This document shows positions 1 through 6,579 of a DNA stretch of 31,035 nt, one piece after another (position 1 is the stretch's first letter; every line of letters begins with the position of its first letter). The notes under the pieces are model-generated. The model worked only from the letters and a program-made list of their open reading frames with translations, was not told where the DNA came from and did not search any database. A program made the position numbers and the translations under genes. The stretch is from a virus: IMG/VR virus record IMGVR_UViG_3300042691_006523, positions 1 through 31,035 of that record; one strand, written 5' to 3'.

Positions 1-2
1 GT

Positions 3-608
3 GTTTCTACCTATGCGACGATCCCCAACAAAATTCAACAGGCTCGTCCTATCCAGATCTATGTCAACCGACAGTCTGGTACGTCTGGGCCTACAGGGTT
101 AACCCTTAATGGCGGGATTACAGACTCCGCGACCATGATTACGCTGAACTCAACTGTCGGGCTTCCAGCCCAGGGTTACGTGAAGATTGGCAATGAAACC
201 ATCTTCTATAGCTACATTGTCGCCAACAACTTGATGAACTGCTTTCGTGGGCAGAACAACACCACGGCTGCGGCGCATCTGACAGGAGCTGCTGTAACCC
301 TTACAAACCTGCCTTGCGTGACCCTGTGGCCGGTTCCTGATGATTCCCAGACCTACACCCTAGTTTATTGGCGGATGCGTCGTATACAGGACGCTACGAC
401 CGGTGTGGTGGATTTTGATATTCCTTTCCGTTTCCTGCCCTGCCTGACCGCAGGACTGTCGTATTACCTGGCTCTAAAGCTCCCAGAAGGGGTTAACCGG
501 CTTCAGACGCTGAAGGCTATGTACGATGAGGCTTGGGATCTGGCAGCGGGTGAGGACCGCGAGAAAGCGGCTGATCGGTTGGTTCCACGGCAGATGTTTA
601 TAACCTGA
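3..608 (+). CDS. Virion neck/connector-region protein, 5' truncated
   Basis: The reading frame is open from the window edge (first full codon at base 3) to the TGA at 606-608, so the true start lies upstream; the ATG at 135 is only an internal methionine. About 200 residues are visible. They read as a beta-rich protein (STYATIPNKIQQARPIQIYV near the edge) followed by a helical C-terminus with the motif YDEAWDLAAGEDREKA and the ending RLVPRQMFIT. That ending is familiar from structural-module proteins of uncultured short-tailed phages, usually left as hypothetical. The next ATG follows one base after the stop, so the two genes are translationally coupled. The position directly before the zinc-ribbon, small basic and adaptor genes suggests a head-tail junction or neck role. 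That role is inference; the reading frame is certain. Confidence 0.75.
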   Translation, partial: VSTYATIPNKIQQARPIQIYVNRQSGTSGPTGLTLNGGITDSATMITLNSTVGLPAQGYVKIGNETIFYSYIVANNLMNCFRGQNNTTAAAHLTGAAVTLTNLPCVTLWPVPDDSQTYTLVYWRMRRIQDATTGVVDFDIPFRFLPCLTAGLSYYLALKLPEGVNRLQTLKAMYDEAWDLAAGEDREKAADRLVPRQMFIT

Positions 609-609
609 A

Positions 610-1032
610 ATGGGCAATAGGTTTTCTTCCGGCAAAAATTCGATCGCGGAGTGCGATCGTTGCGATTTCCGCTTTAAGCTGAAGGAACTGCGTCGTCTGG
701 TCATCAAGACCAAAAACATCAACATGCTGGTCTGCAAAAGCTGCTGGGACCCGGATCACCCCCAGTTGCTCTTGGGTATGTATCCGGTAGATGACCCACA
801 AGCAGTTAGGGACCCACGACCGGACCGAAGCTATTTAAAATCTGGTCTTAACGGGCTGCAGATTCTTTTAGGTACCGGAGTTTCACCGCAGCAAACAGGC
901 GACTCTTCTGGGGGTAGCCGGATTATTCAATGGGGCTGGTCGCCGGTAGGTGGAGCCAGCGCTAACGATGCAGGGTTGACGCCCAATGACTTAGTGGCTA
1001 AAACCTTTGTAGGGACAGTAACCACCTCTTAG
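610..1032 (+). CDS. Zinc-ribbon virion-module protein
   Basis: 140 aa. Residues 15-45 hold two CxxC pairs, C15/C18 (ECDRC) and C42/C45 (VCKSCWD), separated by 23 residues of basic and hydrophobic sequence. This is the layout of a zinc ribbon that would bind one zinc ion. Next comes DPDHPQLLLGMYPVDDPQAV, a conserved-looking segment I recall in many uncultured phage genomes. The C-terminus (about 95-140) is Gly/Trp/Ser-rich (IIQWGWSPVGG) and resembles a surface-exposed tail. The ATG lies one base after the upstream stop. The gene ends TTAGGAG, so its TAG stop is part of the Shine-Dalgarno for the next gene. The function is unknown. A structural or DNA-contacting role at the neck is inferred from its neighbours only. 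Confidence 0.8.
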   Translation: MGNRFSSGKNSIAECDRCDFRFKLKELRRLVIKTKNINMLVCKSCWDPDHPQLLLGMYPVDDPQAVRDPRPDRSYLKSGLNGLQILLGTGVSPQQTGDSSGGSRIIQWGWSPVGGASANDAGLTPNDLVAKTFVGTVTTS

Positions 1033-1041
1033 GAGTAGAGA

Positions 1042-1230
1042 ATGAACATCAAAACAGTAGCAAAGGCGGAAGCCAAAAAAGCAGTTAAAAGCCACGAGAA
1101 GTCGATGCACGGTAAAGGCTACCGCGCTGGTGGCAAGACCAACATGGAGATGAAAAAGCTTGGCCGTGGTCTGGCTAAAGTCGCTAACCAGAAAGCTCCC
1201 GTGCGCATGGTGCGTAAGGTAGGTATCTAA
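1042..1230 (+). CDS. Small basic protein, likely virion-associated
   Basis: 62 aa and strongly basic: about a quarter Lys/Arg, with few acidic residues after the first third. The N-terminal half should form an amphipathic helix (KTVAKAEAKKAVKSHEKSMH), followed by a glycine-rich turn (GKGYRAGGKT) and a second basic helix. Its Shine-Dalgarno (TAGGAG at 1030-1035) includes the upstream stop codon. Small Lys-rich proteins of this type are common next to capsid and neck genes in uncultured phages and have no assigned function. Binding to packaged DNA is a reasonable guess from charge alone. It is immediately followed by another small gene at 1231 with no spacer. Confidence 0.75.
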   Translation: MNIKTVAKAEAKKAVKSHEKSMHGKGYRAGGKTNMEMKKLGRGLAKVANQKAPVRMVRKVGI

Positions 1231-1497
1231 ATGGCTAAGTTCTCAATGAAAAAAGGCGGCAAAGAAGTTGGCCCAGCCAGCGTCTATGCTGAACCCCACA
1301 CCATGACAGGTAAAAAAGTTACCGCTGCAGAGCTTCCGCTTCAGGAAAACGGCGTTCGCTACACTGACAACATGAACATGTCGGTGGGTAACATCAACCG
1401 TGGCAAGTATCCCCAGGTCAACAAGAATGGTGAGACTAAAATCCGTGGTACTGGCGCGGCTACTAAGGGTGTAATGGCTAGAGGACCGATGGCGTAA
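1231..1497 (+). CDS. Small virion-module protein with RGTGAATKG motif
   Basis: 88 aa, basic and glycine-rich. Recognisable pieces are an N-terminal KFSMKKGGKEVG, a central HTMTGKKVTAAELPL and a C-terminal RGTGAATKGVMARGPMA. The last motif recurs in small proteins beside neck genes of uncultured marine and freshwater phages. The ATG directly abuts the upstream TAA. The TAA stop (1495-1497) overlaps the next ATG by one base (TAATG), implying translational coupling to the adaptor gene. No enzymatic motif, signal peptide or membrane segment is present. The function is unknown; a minor structural or scaffold-like role is inferred from location. Confidence 0.75.
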   Translation: MAKFSMKKGGKEVGPASVYAEPHTMTGKKVTAAELPLQENGVRYTDNMNMSVGNINRGKYPQVNKNGETKIRGTGAATKGVMARGPMA

Positions 1498-2180
1498 TGA
1501 ATTACTCCCAGCTCTTTGAAACGATCAAGGGGTACGTCGAGAACGACTTCCCCAGCACAACCTGGACGGATCCTGCCGGTACGGGTCAGGTTGTGTTCAC
1601 CCAAAAAGAGCAGATTGATACGTTCATTCAGCAGGCTGAACAGCGGATCTATAACACGATCCAGTTCCCTGCAATCCGCAAGAACATGACTGGAACGGCT
1701 ACGGCCAACAATAAGTACTTAGCTGTTCCGTCAGATTACTTGTACACCTACTCCTTAGCTGTCGTTGATCCGGTTACAGGAATCTATGAGTACCTGCTGA
1801 ACAAGGACGTGAACTTCATCCGTGAAGCCTTTCCGTACCCGTTAGTGACTGGTAAACCCACCCATTACGCCAATTTTGACGCCAACACATTTATTCTTGG
1901 CCCAACGCCAGATGTTAGCTACACAATGGAGCTGCACTTTGGGTACTACCCAGAGTCTATTGTTACGGCTGGCACGTCTTGGGTTGGGGACAACATGGAT
2001 GCGTTGCTTCTCTACGGTGCTTTGCTTGAGGCTTACACCTTTATGAAGGGCGAGCAGGATGTAATCGTGGTCTACCAGAAGCGTTACGACGAAGCCTTCA
2101 TGATGGCTAAACAGCTTGGCGACGGTAAGCTCCGTCAGGACGCCTACAGGGATGGGCAGGTAAGGTACCCCGTTAAATGA
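1497..2180 (+). CDS. Head-tail adaptor protein (SU10/P22 gp4-like phage adaptor)
   Basis: 227 aa. The N-terminus MNYSQLFETIKGYVEN is followed by EQIDTFIQQAEQRIYNTIQFPAIRKN. This amphipathic helix pattern is typical of the phage adaptor family that joins the portal to the tail nozzle (SU10-type adaptor; comparable in role to P22 gp4 and T7 gp11). A beta-rich middle (YLAVPSDYLYTYSLAV, then FILGPTPDVSYTMELHFGYYP) leads to a C-terminal helix (YGALLEAYTFMKGEQDVIVVYQKRYDEAF) and the ending RDGQVRYPVK. The length fits the family. It acts in the assembled virion as a ring under the portal. The start overlaps the previous stop (TAATG) and the end overlaps the next start (ATGA). The family call rests on pattern recognition, not a search. 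Confidence 0.8.
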   Translation: MNYSQLFETIKGYVENDFPSTTWTDPAGTGQVVFTQKEQIDTFIQQAEQRIYNTIQFPAIRKNMTGTATANNKYLAVPSDYLYTYSLAVVDPVTGIYEYLLNKDVNFIREAFPYPLVTGKPTHYANFDANTFILGPTPDVSYTMELHFGYYPESIVTAGTSWVGDNMDALLLYGALLEAYTFMKGEQDVIVVYQKRYDEAFMMAKQLGDGKLRQDAYRDGQVRYPVK

Positions 2181-2593
2181 TCACCCAAACCCAGACCACA
2201 TCGTTTAAAGAGGAACTCTATGAGGGGGTGCATAATCTTCTCACGGATACCATCATGATCGCGCTTTATAGAGAAGCTGCAAATCTTGGTGCCGACACGA
2301 CTGTGTACACGACAGAACACGAAGTAACTGGCACTGGTTATGTAGCTGGCGGTAACGTACTACTAGGCGCTACTGTGCAGTCGTCTGGAAATACTGCGTT
2401 TGTTAGTTTTAACAACACGACTTGGCCTGGAGCTACGTTTACTTGCCGTGGCGCTCTGATTTATAACTTTAGTAAAGCTAACCGAGCTATTGCGGTACTG
2501 AACTTTGGTTCAGACCGTACAGTGACAAATCAGACGTTTACCGTTACATTCCCCGCTAATACAGCGGATAGCGCAATCATAAGGATGACCTAA
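2177..2593 (+). CDS. Virion protein, paralogue A of a duplicated pair
   Basis: 138 aa. It starts in an ATGA overlap with the adaptor gene. The layout is SFKEELYEGVHNLLTDTIMIALYRE, then a Gly/Thr/Val beta region (TGYVAGGNVLLGA; FNNTTWPGATFTCRGALIY) and a C-terminal PANTADSAIIRMT. The gene at 2882 has the same order of motifs: SFKVEILKAVHNF, GNGYATGGATLV, DNYTWTSATFTTSGGIIYN, and a C-terminal FPAPAAATAIIRIA. The two are therefore paralogues separated by one small gene. Similar proteins are frequent in uncultured phages without an assigned role; a small beta-sandwich virion component (decoration or neck/tail) is a plausible inference. The stop overlaps the next ATG as TAATG. Confidence 0.75.
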   Translation: MITQTQTTSFKEELYEGVHNLLTDTIMIALYREAANLGADTTVYTTEHEVTGTGYVAGGNVLLGATVQSSGNTAFVSFNNTTWPGATFTCRGALIYNFSKANRAIAVLNFGSDRTVTNQTFTVTFPANTADSAIIRMT

Positions 2594-2880
2594 TGCTTTC
2601 AGCTTCTGGCGGTGCTTTACTTGGCAACATCAAAGCGATGGGGGTCTCCGGTCGGGGGTTCACGCCTGAAGAACTTGCTGAAAACGCGGTAGACAGAATT
2701 ATTGCTGTAAGCGCAACGGCTGATCCGGTTATCCGGCAGCAGGCTGAGGCGTTCAAAAACCACATTCGTGCTGTGTTGGTGAGCTACGGGCATCAGTGTA
2801 TTAGATCAAACCACACAACGATATCTAACCGCCTCCGTGATGCGGGGCACCCTGAATTAACACAACTTTTGGAGAAATAA
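2593..2880 (+). CDS. Conserved hypothetical small helical protein
   Basis: 95 aa. The N-terminus is Ala/Gly-rich (MLSASGGALLGNIKAMG). The remainder is mostly helical: ELAENAVDRIIAVSATADP, then IRQQAEAFKNHIRAVLVSYG, ending NRLRDAGHPELTQLLEK. I recall this arrangement from small genes in uncultured phage structural modules with no known function. It starts in a TAATG overlap. Its last codons and stop (TTG GAG AAA TAA) contain a GGAG Shine-Dalgarno at 2871-2874, placed for the ATG at 2882, so end of gene and ribosome site overlap. It sits between two paralogous virion genes, which suggests co-inheritance with them. An assembly-chaperone role is possible but not shown. Confidence 0.7.
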   Translation: MLSASGGALLGNIKAMGVSGRGFTPEELAENAVDRIIAVSATADPVIRQQAEAFKNHIRAVLVSYGHQCIRSNHTTISNRLRDAGHPELTQLLEK

Positions 2881-2881
2881 A

Positions 2882-3343
2882 ATGGCTGGATTTACCACAG
2901 CAATGCCAAACAGCTTTAAGGTTGAAATCCTGAAGGCTGTTCATAACTTTTCAAACCCCGGTGGCAACACTTTCAAACTAGCTTTGGCTAAAGCAACGGC
3001 CTCTGTAGTAGGTACTTATGGTGCTGCAACAACTAGCTATCTTGATTTAACCGGTAACTCCGACGAACTTCCCAACGGTAACGGTTACGCTACTGGTGGA
3101 GCAACCCTTGTTTCTGTCACCCCAGTTCTGGACAGCTCAACGGCAGTCTGTGACTTTGATAACTACACCTGGACGTCGGCTACCTTTACGACTTCTGGCG
3201 GCATCATTTATAACGATTCTGCTTCTGGCGACCCTGCTTGTGCAGTATTGAGCTTTGGTGGTGACCAACAGGTTACTTCCGGTGACTTCCAGATTCAATT
3301 CCCCGCTCCTGCAGCGGCAACCGCAATTATTCGGATTGCCTAA
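2882..3343 (+). CDS. Virion protein, paralogue B of a duplicated pair
   Basis: 153 aa. It is homologous to the 2177-2593 product over its whole length: an N-terminal helix (SFKVEILKAVHNF), a GYATGGATLV strand, DNYTWTSATFTTSGGIIYN, and the ending AATAIIRIA in place of DSAIIRMT. It carries an insertion of roughly 15 residues around LDLTGNSDELPNGNG relative to its partner. The sequence is rich in Ala, Thr, Gly and Ser with few charged residues, as expected for a beta-structured virion protein. A GGAG Shine-Dalgarno lies at 2871-2874 inside the previous gene. Its exact position in the particle cannot be judged from sequence. Confidence 0.75.
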   Translation: MAGFTTAMPNSFKVEILKAVHNFSNPGGNTFKLALAKATASVVGTYGAATTSYLDLTGNSDELPNGNGYATGGATLVSVTPVLDSSTAVCDFDNYTWTSATFTTSGGIIYNDSASGDPACAVLSFGGDQQVTSGDFQIQFPAPAAATAIIRIA

Positions 3344-3356
3344 CTAGGGCTGGAAT

Positions 3357-4403
3357 GTGTCAACTTACGACATCGGTTGGGGTGGAGGTGGCTGGGGCAT
3401 AAATGGCTGGGGTGGTATAGCCCCCGCTTATGAAGTCACAGGCGTTGCCGCAACCGGTGCGGTTGGCACAGTATTAATTCAGGTAACGACCACAGCAGTA
3501 GGGGTCGAGGCCACAGGCGCAGTAAATGATGTAGTACCTGCTGTAGCTCCAACAATTACTGGGGTAGCTGCGACAGGGGCAGTAGGCGATGTACAGGCAG
3601 TACCGATTCGGATTGTTGTAGTTACTGGGGTTGAGGCAACAGGTGCAGTATCTCCTCCGGCTAATTACTTCATATCACACACGCCGGTTGGTGTTCAGGG
3701 CGTTGGAGAAATTGGCGGGTTTATTGTTCAGGTTGATGACATTGTTGTCCCTGATGCCTTGCCAATAGTTGGAACCGGGGCTGTTGGAGATGTACGGTTT
3801 GCCATAGATCATGCTGTTACAGGCGTATCGGCAACCGGTGCGGTAGATGATGTGAATACTGAGGTTATGCCTGCAATTGTGGGTGTGGCAGCGGTTGGAG
3901 CAGTACAGGATGTAGCAATTTCTGTTAACTCTACCTTTGTGGCGGTTGGGGTTGAGGCAACAGGGGCGGTAAATAGTGATGGGTTCCAGATTGTATATAC
4001 CCTCACCGGGGTTGAAGGGACCGCCGCAGTTGGTACTGTTATACCGACTGTCATACATGAGCACGATAGCGTAGAGGCGTTTGCTTTAGTCGGGACCGTT
4101 ACTTTTGTAATCAGTTCAAATGTTTCAGTCACGGGCGTGGCAGGAACAGGAGCAGTAGGAACCGTAGCAATACGGGTTGACAACACGGAGCTAGTTACAG
4201 GCGTTGGTGCCACAGCTTCAGTTGGAACGGTTGAAATTGAAGTTGACGACGGAGTTTTAGTAACTGGGGTATCTGGTGCAGGAGCGGTTGGAACTGTAAA
4301 ATTTGGTGGGTGGACACAAATAAACGACGCACAAAACCCAAATTGGGTTGCCGTAAATGATGCTCAGGTACCAAACTGGATTGATGTGGATGTAGCAGCT
4401 TAA
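3357..4403 (+). CDS. Repeat-rich virion protein (14 x VTGVxATGAVGTV-type repeats)
   Basis: 348 aa, starting with GTG; the ATG two bases earlier is in another frame. Residues 1-26 are Gly/Trp-rich (IGWGGGGWGINGWGG). From residue 27 to about 314 the protein is built of about 14 imperfect repeats of 17-24 residues with consensus VTGVxATGAVG[TD]V plus a variable 6-12 residue connector. The C-terminus (WTQINDAQNPNWVAVNDAQ, then a second PNWIDV) holds two copies of a PNW motif. The regular V/G/A/T pattern suggests stacked beta strands or a beta-solenoid, as in a fibre or spike shaft. It begins the fibre region, so a structural role at the tail is likely. No signal peptide or enzyme motif is present. 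Its TAA is fused to the next Shine-Dalgarno (TAAGGA). Confidence 0.75.
   Translation: MSTYDIGWGGGGWGINGWGGIAPAYEVTGVAATGAVGTVLIQVTTTAVGVEATGAVNDVVPAVAPTITGVAATGAVGDVQAVPIRIVVVTGVEATGAVSPPANYFISHTPVGVQGVGEIGGFIVQVDDIVVPDALPIVGTGAVGDVRFAIDHAVTGVSATGAVDDVNTEVMPAIVGVAAVGAVQDVAISVNSTFVAVGVEATGAVNSDGFQIVYTLTGVEGTAAVGTVIPTVIHEHDSVEAFALVGTVTFVISSNVSVTGVAGTGAVGTVAIRVDNTELVTGVGATASVGTVEIEVDDGVLVTGVSGAGAVGTVKFGGWTQINDAQNPNWVAVNDAQVPNWIDVDVAA
3435..4298 (+). repeat. Degenerate protein-level tandem repeats (about 14 units)
   Basis: The repeat units lie inside the 348-aa gene. Typical cores are VTGVAATGAVGTV, ITGVAATGAVGDV, VTGVSATGAVDDV and VTGVAGTGAVGTV. Several central units are decayed, for example VGVQGVGEIGG and VEAFALVGTV. 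Spacing varies from about 17 to 24 codons, and the DNA is much more diverged than the protein, so this is an old or selected protein repeat and not a recent DNA expansion. Confidence 0.8.
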
Positions 4404-4412
4404 GGAATAAAT

Positions 4413-5387
4413 ATGGCAACTAATTACACGAACCTACTGGGTTTTGCTCTCCCCACAACGGGAGAGTTATCTGGCACCTGGGGACAGGTTGTTAACGACA
4501 GCATTACTGAGCTGGTTGAGGATTCAATCGCTGGTACCGCTTCAGTCAGTGTTACAGCAGGTGATGTAACGCTTACAACTACAGGATCTGGTGCAGCTAA
4601 CGAGGCGCGATGTGCAATTATTCGCGCTACTGGAACTCCTGGAACTTCTCGAAACATTATTGCGCCAAGCTCAAGCAAAGCGTATATCGTAGATAACCAG
4701 TCTGATTCAGCAATTGTTTTTAAAGGCGCAGCAACGGTTGGCGTTACAGTAGCCGCCGGTAAACAGGCGCTTGTAGCTTGGAATGGTTCAGACTTTGTGC
4801 AGGTTGGCGCTTCTGCTGGTGGTTCTAACACGCAAGTTCAATACAACAGCAACGGGACTTTAGCTGGCTCGTCAAACTTAACCTTTAACGGAACCACGCT
4901 TACTGGAACTTTTTCAGGAATTCTTGGTGCGACCGGCCCCGCGGCAGTAACCGGCACAACGATTACGGCAAACACTGGGTTTTCTGGCCCTCTTAACGGA
5001 ACGGTTGGTGCAACGACGCCAAACACCGGGGTGTTCACCCAGGTAGACATTACCGCTCAAGGCGACCTGCGATTGCAGGATACAACCGGTGGTGAGTATG
5101 TTGCCCTACAAGCTCCTGGTACTCTTGCATCAAGCTACACGCTAACGCTGCCAACTGACGATGGTACAAGCGGGCAATTTTTGGCTACGGATGGCTCTGG
5201 AGTTTTGTCTTGGTCCACGGTATCTAGCCCCTCACAGGCAGGTGGTGCGTTGATTGTAAATAACACAACAGCTACGGTCAGCTACACGGTAGCCTCTGGA
5301 TCTAACGCGTTTTCCGTTGGTCCAATTACCGTGGCGGATGGCGTGACTGTAACAGTAGCTAGCGGCCAGCGCTGGGTCGTAATTTAA
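4413..5387 (+). CDS. Tail fibre / virion-attached fibre protein
   Basis: 324 aa. The N-terminal module (about 1-130) begins NYTNLLGFALPTTGELSGTW and continues VNDSITELVEDSIAG. This leader is very common on fibre proteins of uncultured phages and is probably the virion-attachment part. A linker (NTQVQYNSNGTLAGSSNLTF) leads to GPLNGTVGATTPNTGVFTQV and then LRLQDTTGGEYVALQAPGTL, both familiar fibre-shaft modules. The C-terminus (VADGVTVTVASGQRWVVI) is short and lacks a large receptor-binding tip. It may therefore be a base fibre on which other fibre subunits dock. The Shine-Dalgarno TAAGGA includes the previous stop, and its own stop is again fused to a TAAGGAG. Confidence 0.85.
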   Translation: MATNYTNLLGFALPTTGELSGTWGQVVNDSITELVEDSIAGTASVSVTAGDVTLTTTGSGAANEARCAIIRATGTPGTSRNIIAPSSSKAYIVDNQSDSAIVFKGAATVGVTVAAGKQALVAWNGSDFVQVGASAGGSNTQVQYNSNGTLAGSSNLTFNGTTLTGTFSGILGATGPAAVTGTTITANTGFSGPLNGTVGATTPNTGVFTQVDITAQGDLRLQDTTGGEYVALQAPGTLASSYTLTLPTDDGTSGQFLATDGSGVLSWSTVSSPSQAGGALIVNNTTATVSYTVASGSNAFSVGPITVADGVTVTVASGQRWVVI

Positions 5388-5397
5388 GGAGCAAGAC

Positions 5398-6285
5398 ATG
5401 AGTTCGATTTCAGCAGGAACCTCCCCAAGCACTTCGCTAGTAGCTACTGGTGATACATCAGGTGAGCTTGTATTAAAAACCAATAACGGCACTACTGCTG
5501 TCACGATTGGCACTAACCAAGTAGTTACTCTTGCACAACCTCTTCCAGTATCTTCTGGCGGAACCGGCGGCACTTCAGGTGTAAACCTTGCTACTTCAGT
5601 GACTGGAACGCTGCCTGTTGGAAACGGTGGAACCGGAGCAACTACGCTTACGTCAAACAATGTCATATTAGGTAACGGCGGATCGGCGGTTCAGTTTGTT
5701 GCACCGGGAAGTTCTGGGAATGTCTTAACCTCTAACGGAACAACTTGGACTAGCGCGGCAGCATCAGGTGGGTTGACATTACTTTCTACAGTAACAGCCG
5801 ACAGTAGCTCTACAGTGGATATTGAAACCGGAATTGGGTCTAGTTATGATTTTTATCTTATTACGGTTCACAATGTTACCACTGACTCTACTGGTATTTT
5901 TCAAGCAAGAATAAAAATTGATGGTAGCTATTCAACAGGTAGTAACTATCATGCTATGTCAAATGGTGGGTATTCAAATGGCTCTGGTAATTTAGCTTAC
6001 AACCAGTCTGGTGCTACATTTTTATATTTAACTCTTAGCAATCCAGGGTCGTTATCTAGCGCGGCTGTTGGTGGCGAATTTTGGTTTGGGAACCCTACAA
6101 ACACTACCAGAAGAAAAATAGCCAATTGGGTTTTTGGCTGCTGGAACCAAAATGATGGTGTCATTAACACGCTTCAAGGAACCGGAACCATTAACTCAAC
6201 TTCTGCATGGACAGGAATACGTTTTTATTTTGGTAGCGGCACCGTTGTGACAGGGACATTCCGTTTATATGGATACGCAAAGTAA
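5398..6285 (+). CDS. Tail fibre with variable receptor-binding tip (copy 1)
   Basis: 295 aa. The order is: an N-terminal module with GDTSGELVLKTNNGTTAVTI (about 18-37), a PLPVSSGGTGG hinge (48-58), a shared shaft module VNLATSVTGTLPVGNGGTG to NVLTSNGTTWTSA (62-120), and a unique tip (121-295) ending GTFRLYGYAK. The shaft module is nearly the same in the fibre at 6580, while the tips differ strongly. The tip looks like the C-terminal beta domain common on phage fibres that ends in an LYG motif, and is presumed to contact the host surface. The tip DNA is AT-rich compared with the shaft (45 G/C of 120 by hand count at 5941-6060). A tail-fibre assembly chaperone gene follows at once. Confidence 0.85.
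   Translation: MSSISAGTSPSTSLVATGDTSGELVLKTNNGTTAVTIGTNQVVTLAQPLPVSSGGTGGTSGVNLATSVTGTLPVGNGGTGATTLTSNNVILGNGGSAVQFVAPGSSGNVLTSNGTTWTSAAASGGLTLLSTVTADSSSTVDIETGIGSSYDFYLITVHNVTTDSTGIFQARIKIDGSYSTGSNYHAMSNGGYSNGSGNLAYNQSGATFLYLTLSNPGSLSSAAVGGEFWFGNPTNTTRRKIANWVFGCWNQNDGVINTLQGTGTINSTSAWTGIRFYFGSGTVVTGTFRLYGYAK
5599..5621 (+). repeat. 23-bp exact repeat shared by two fibre genes (copy 1)
   Basis: The 23 bases here are identical to 6751-6773 in the second fibre gene, within a longer region of clear homology. They encode VTGTLPVG plus flanking bases. They offer a ready site for homologous recombination that would exchange fibre tips with their downstream chaperones. Confidence 0.8.
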
Positions 6286-6296
6286 GGATTAAAATC

Positions 6297-6575
6297 ATGG
6301 CACGACATCACATGACTGTTGACGGCCCGGTGCCGTTTACACCGGAAGAAGAGGCTGAATGGGACGCAATGGAGCGTCAGTGGGCGGAGGTTGGCTTCCC
6401 TACAAAAATTAGAGAGCAAAGAGATGCTTTGCTCAAAGCTACTGACTGGACCCAAGGAGCAGATGTTCCGCAATCTTTTAAAGATAAATGGGCGCTCTAT
6501 CGACAAGCCCTTCGGGACGTGCCTCAACAGGCTGGCTTTCCTGACAACGTAACATGGCCAACTAAACCGGAGTAA
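6297..6575 (+). CDS. Tail fibre assembly chaperone (Phage_tail_APC type)
   Basis: 92 aa. The core IREQRDALLKATDWTQGADV, then KDKWALYRQALRDVPQQAGF and NVTWPTKPE, matches the phage tail assembly chaperone family I know as Pfam PF16778 (RDxLLxxTDWTQ and YRQALRD hallmarks). Such proteins help fibre subunits trimerise and are usually encoded just downstream of the fibre they serve, as here. The chosen ATG follows a TAAGGA Shine-Dalgarno that includes the stop of the fibre gene. The final codons AAA CCG GAG TAA contain GGAG for the next gene. The acidic, helical composition fits a soluble cytoplasmic chaperone. Confidence 0.88.
   Translation: MARHHMTVDGPVPFTPEEEAEWDAMERQWAEVGFPTKIREQRDALLKATDWTQGADVPQSFKDKWALYRQALRDVPQQAGFPDNVTWPTKPE
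6563..6575 (+). promoter_or_regulatory. Coding end fused to Shine-Dalgarno (KPE-stop junction 1)
   Basis: The bases TAAACCGGAGTAA encode the last residues and stop of the 6297 chaperone. They also supply a GGAG at 6569-6572, seven bases before the ATG at 6580. The same 13 bases occur at 7674-7686 and 9532-9544, each time at the end of a small chaperone-like gene. Confidence 0.75.
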
Positions 6576-6579
6576 TGAC

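Noticed and set aside
3675-4213. Antisense frames opposite the repeat protein
   Set aside because: Translations such as APVASTPTAT are complements of the repeat codons; no start signals fit them.
3435-4298. Possible CRISPR array or satellite DNA
   Set aside because: The periodicity is at protein level, units vary in length and the DNA is diverged, so it is a coding repeat.
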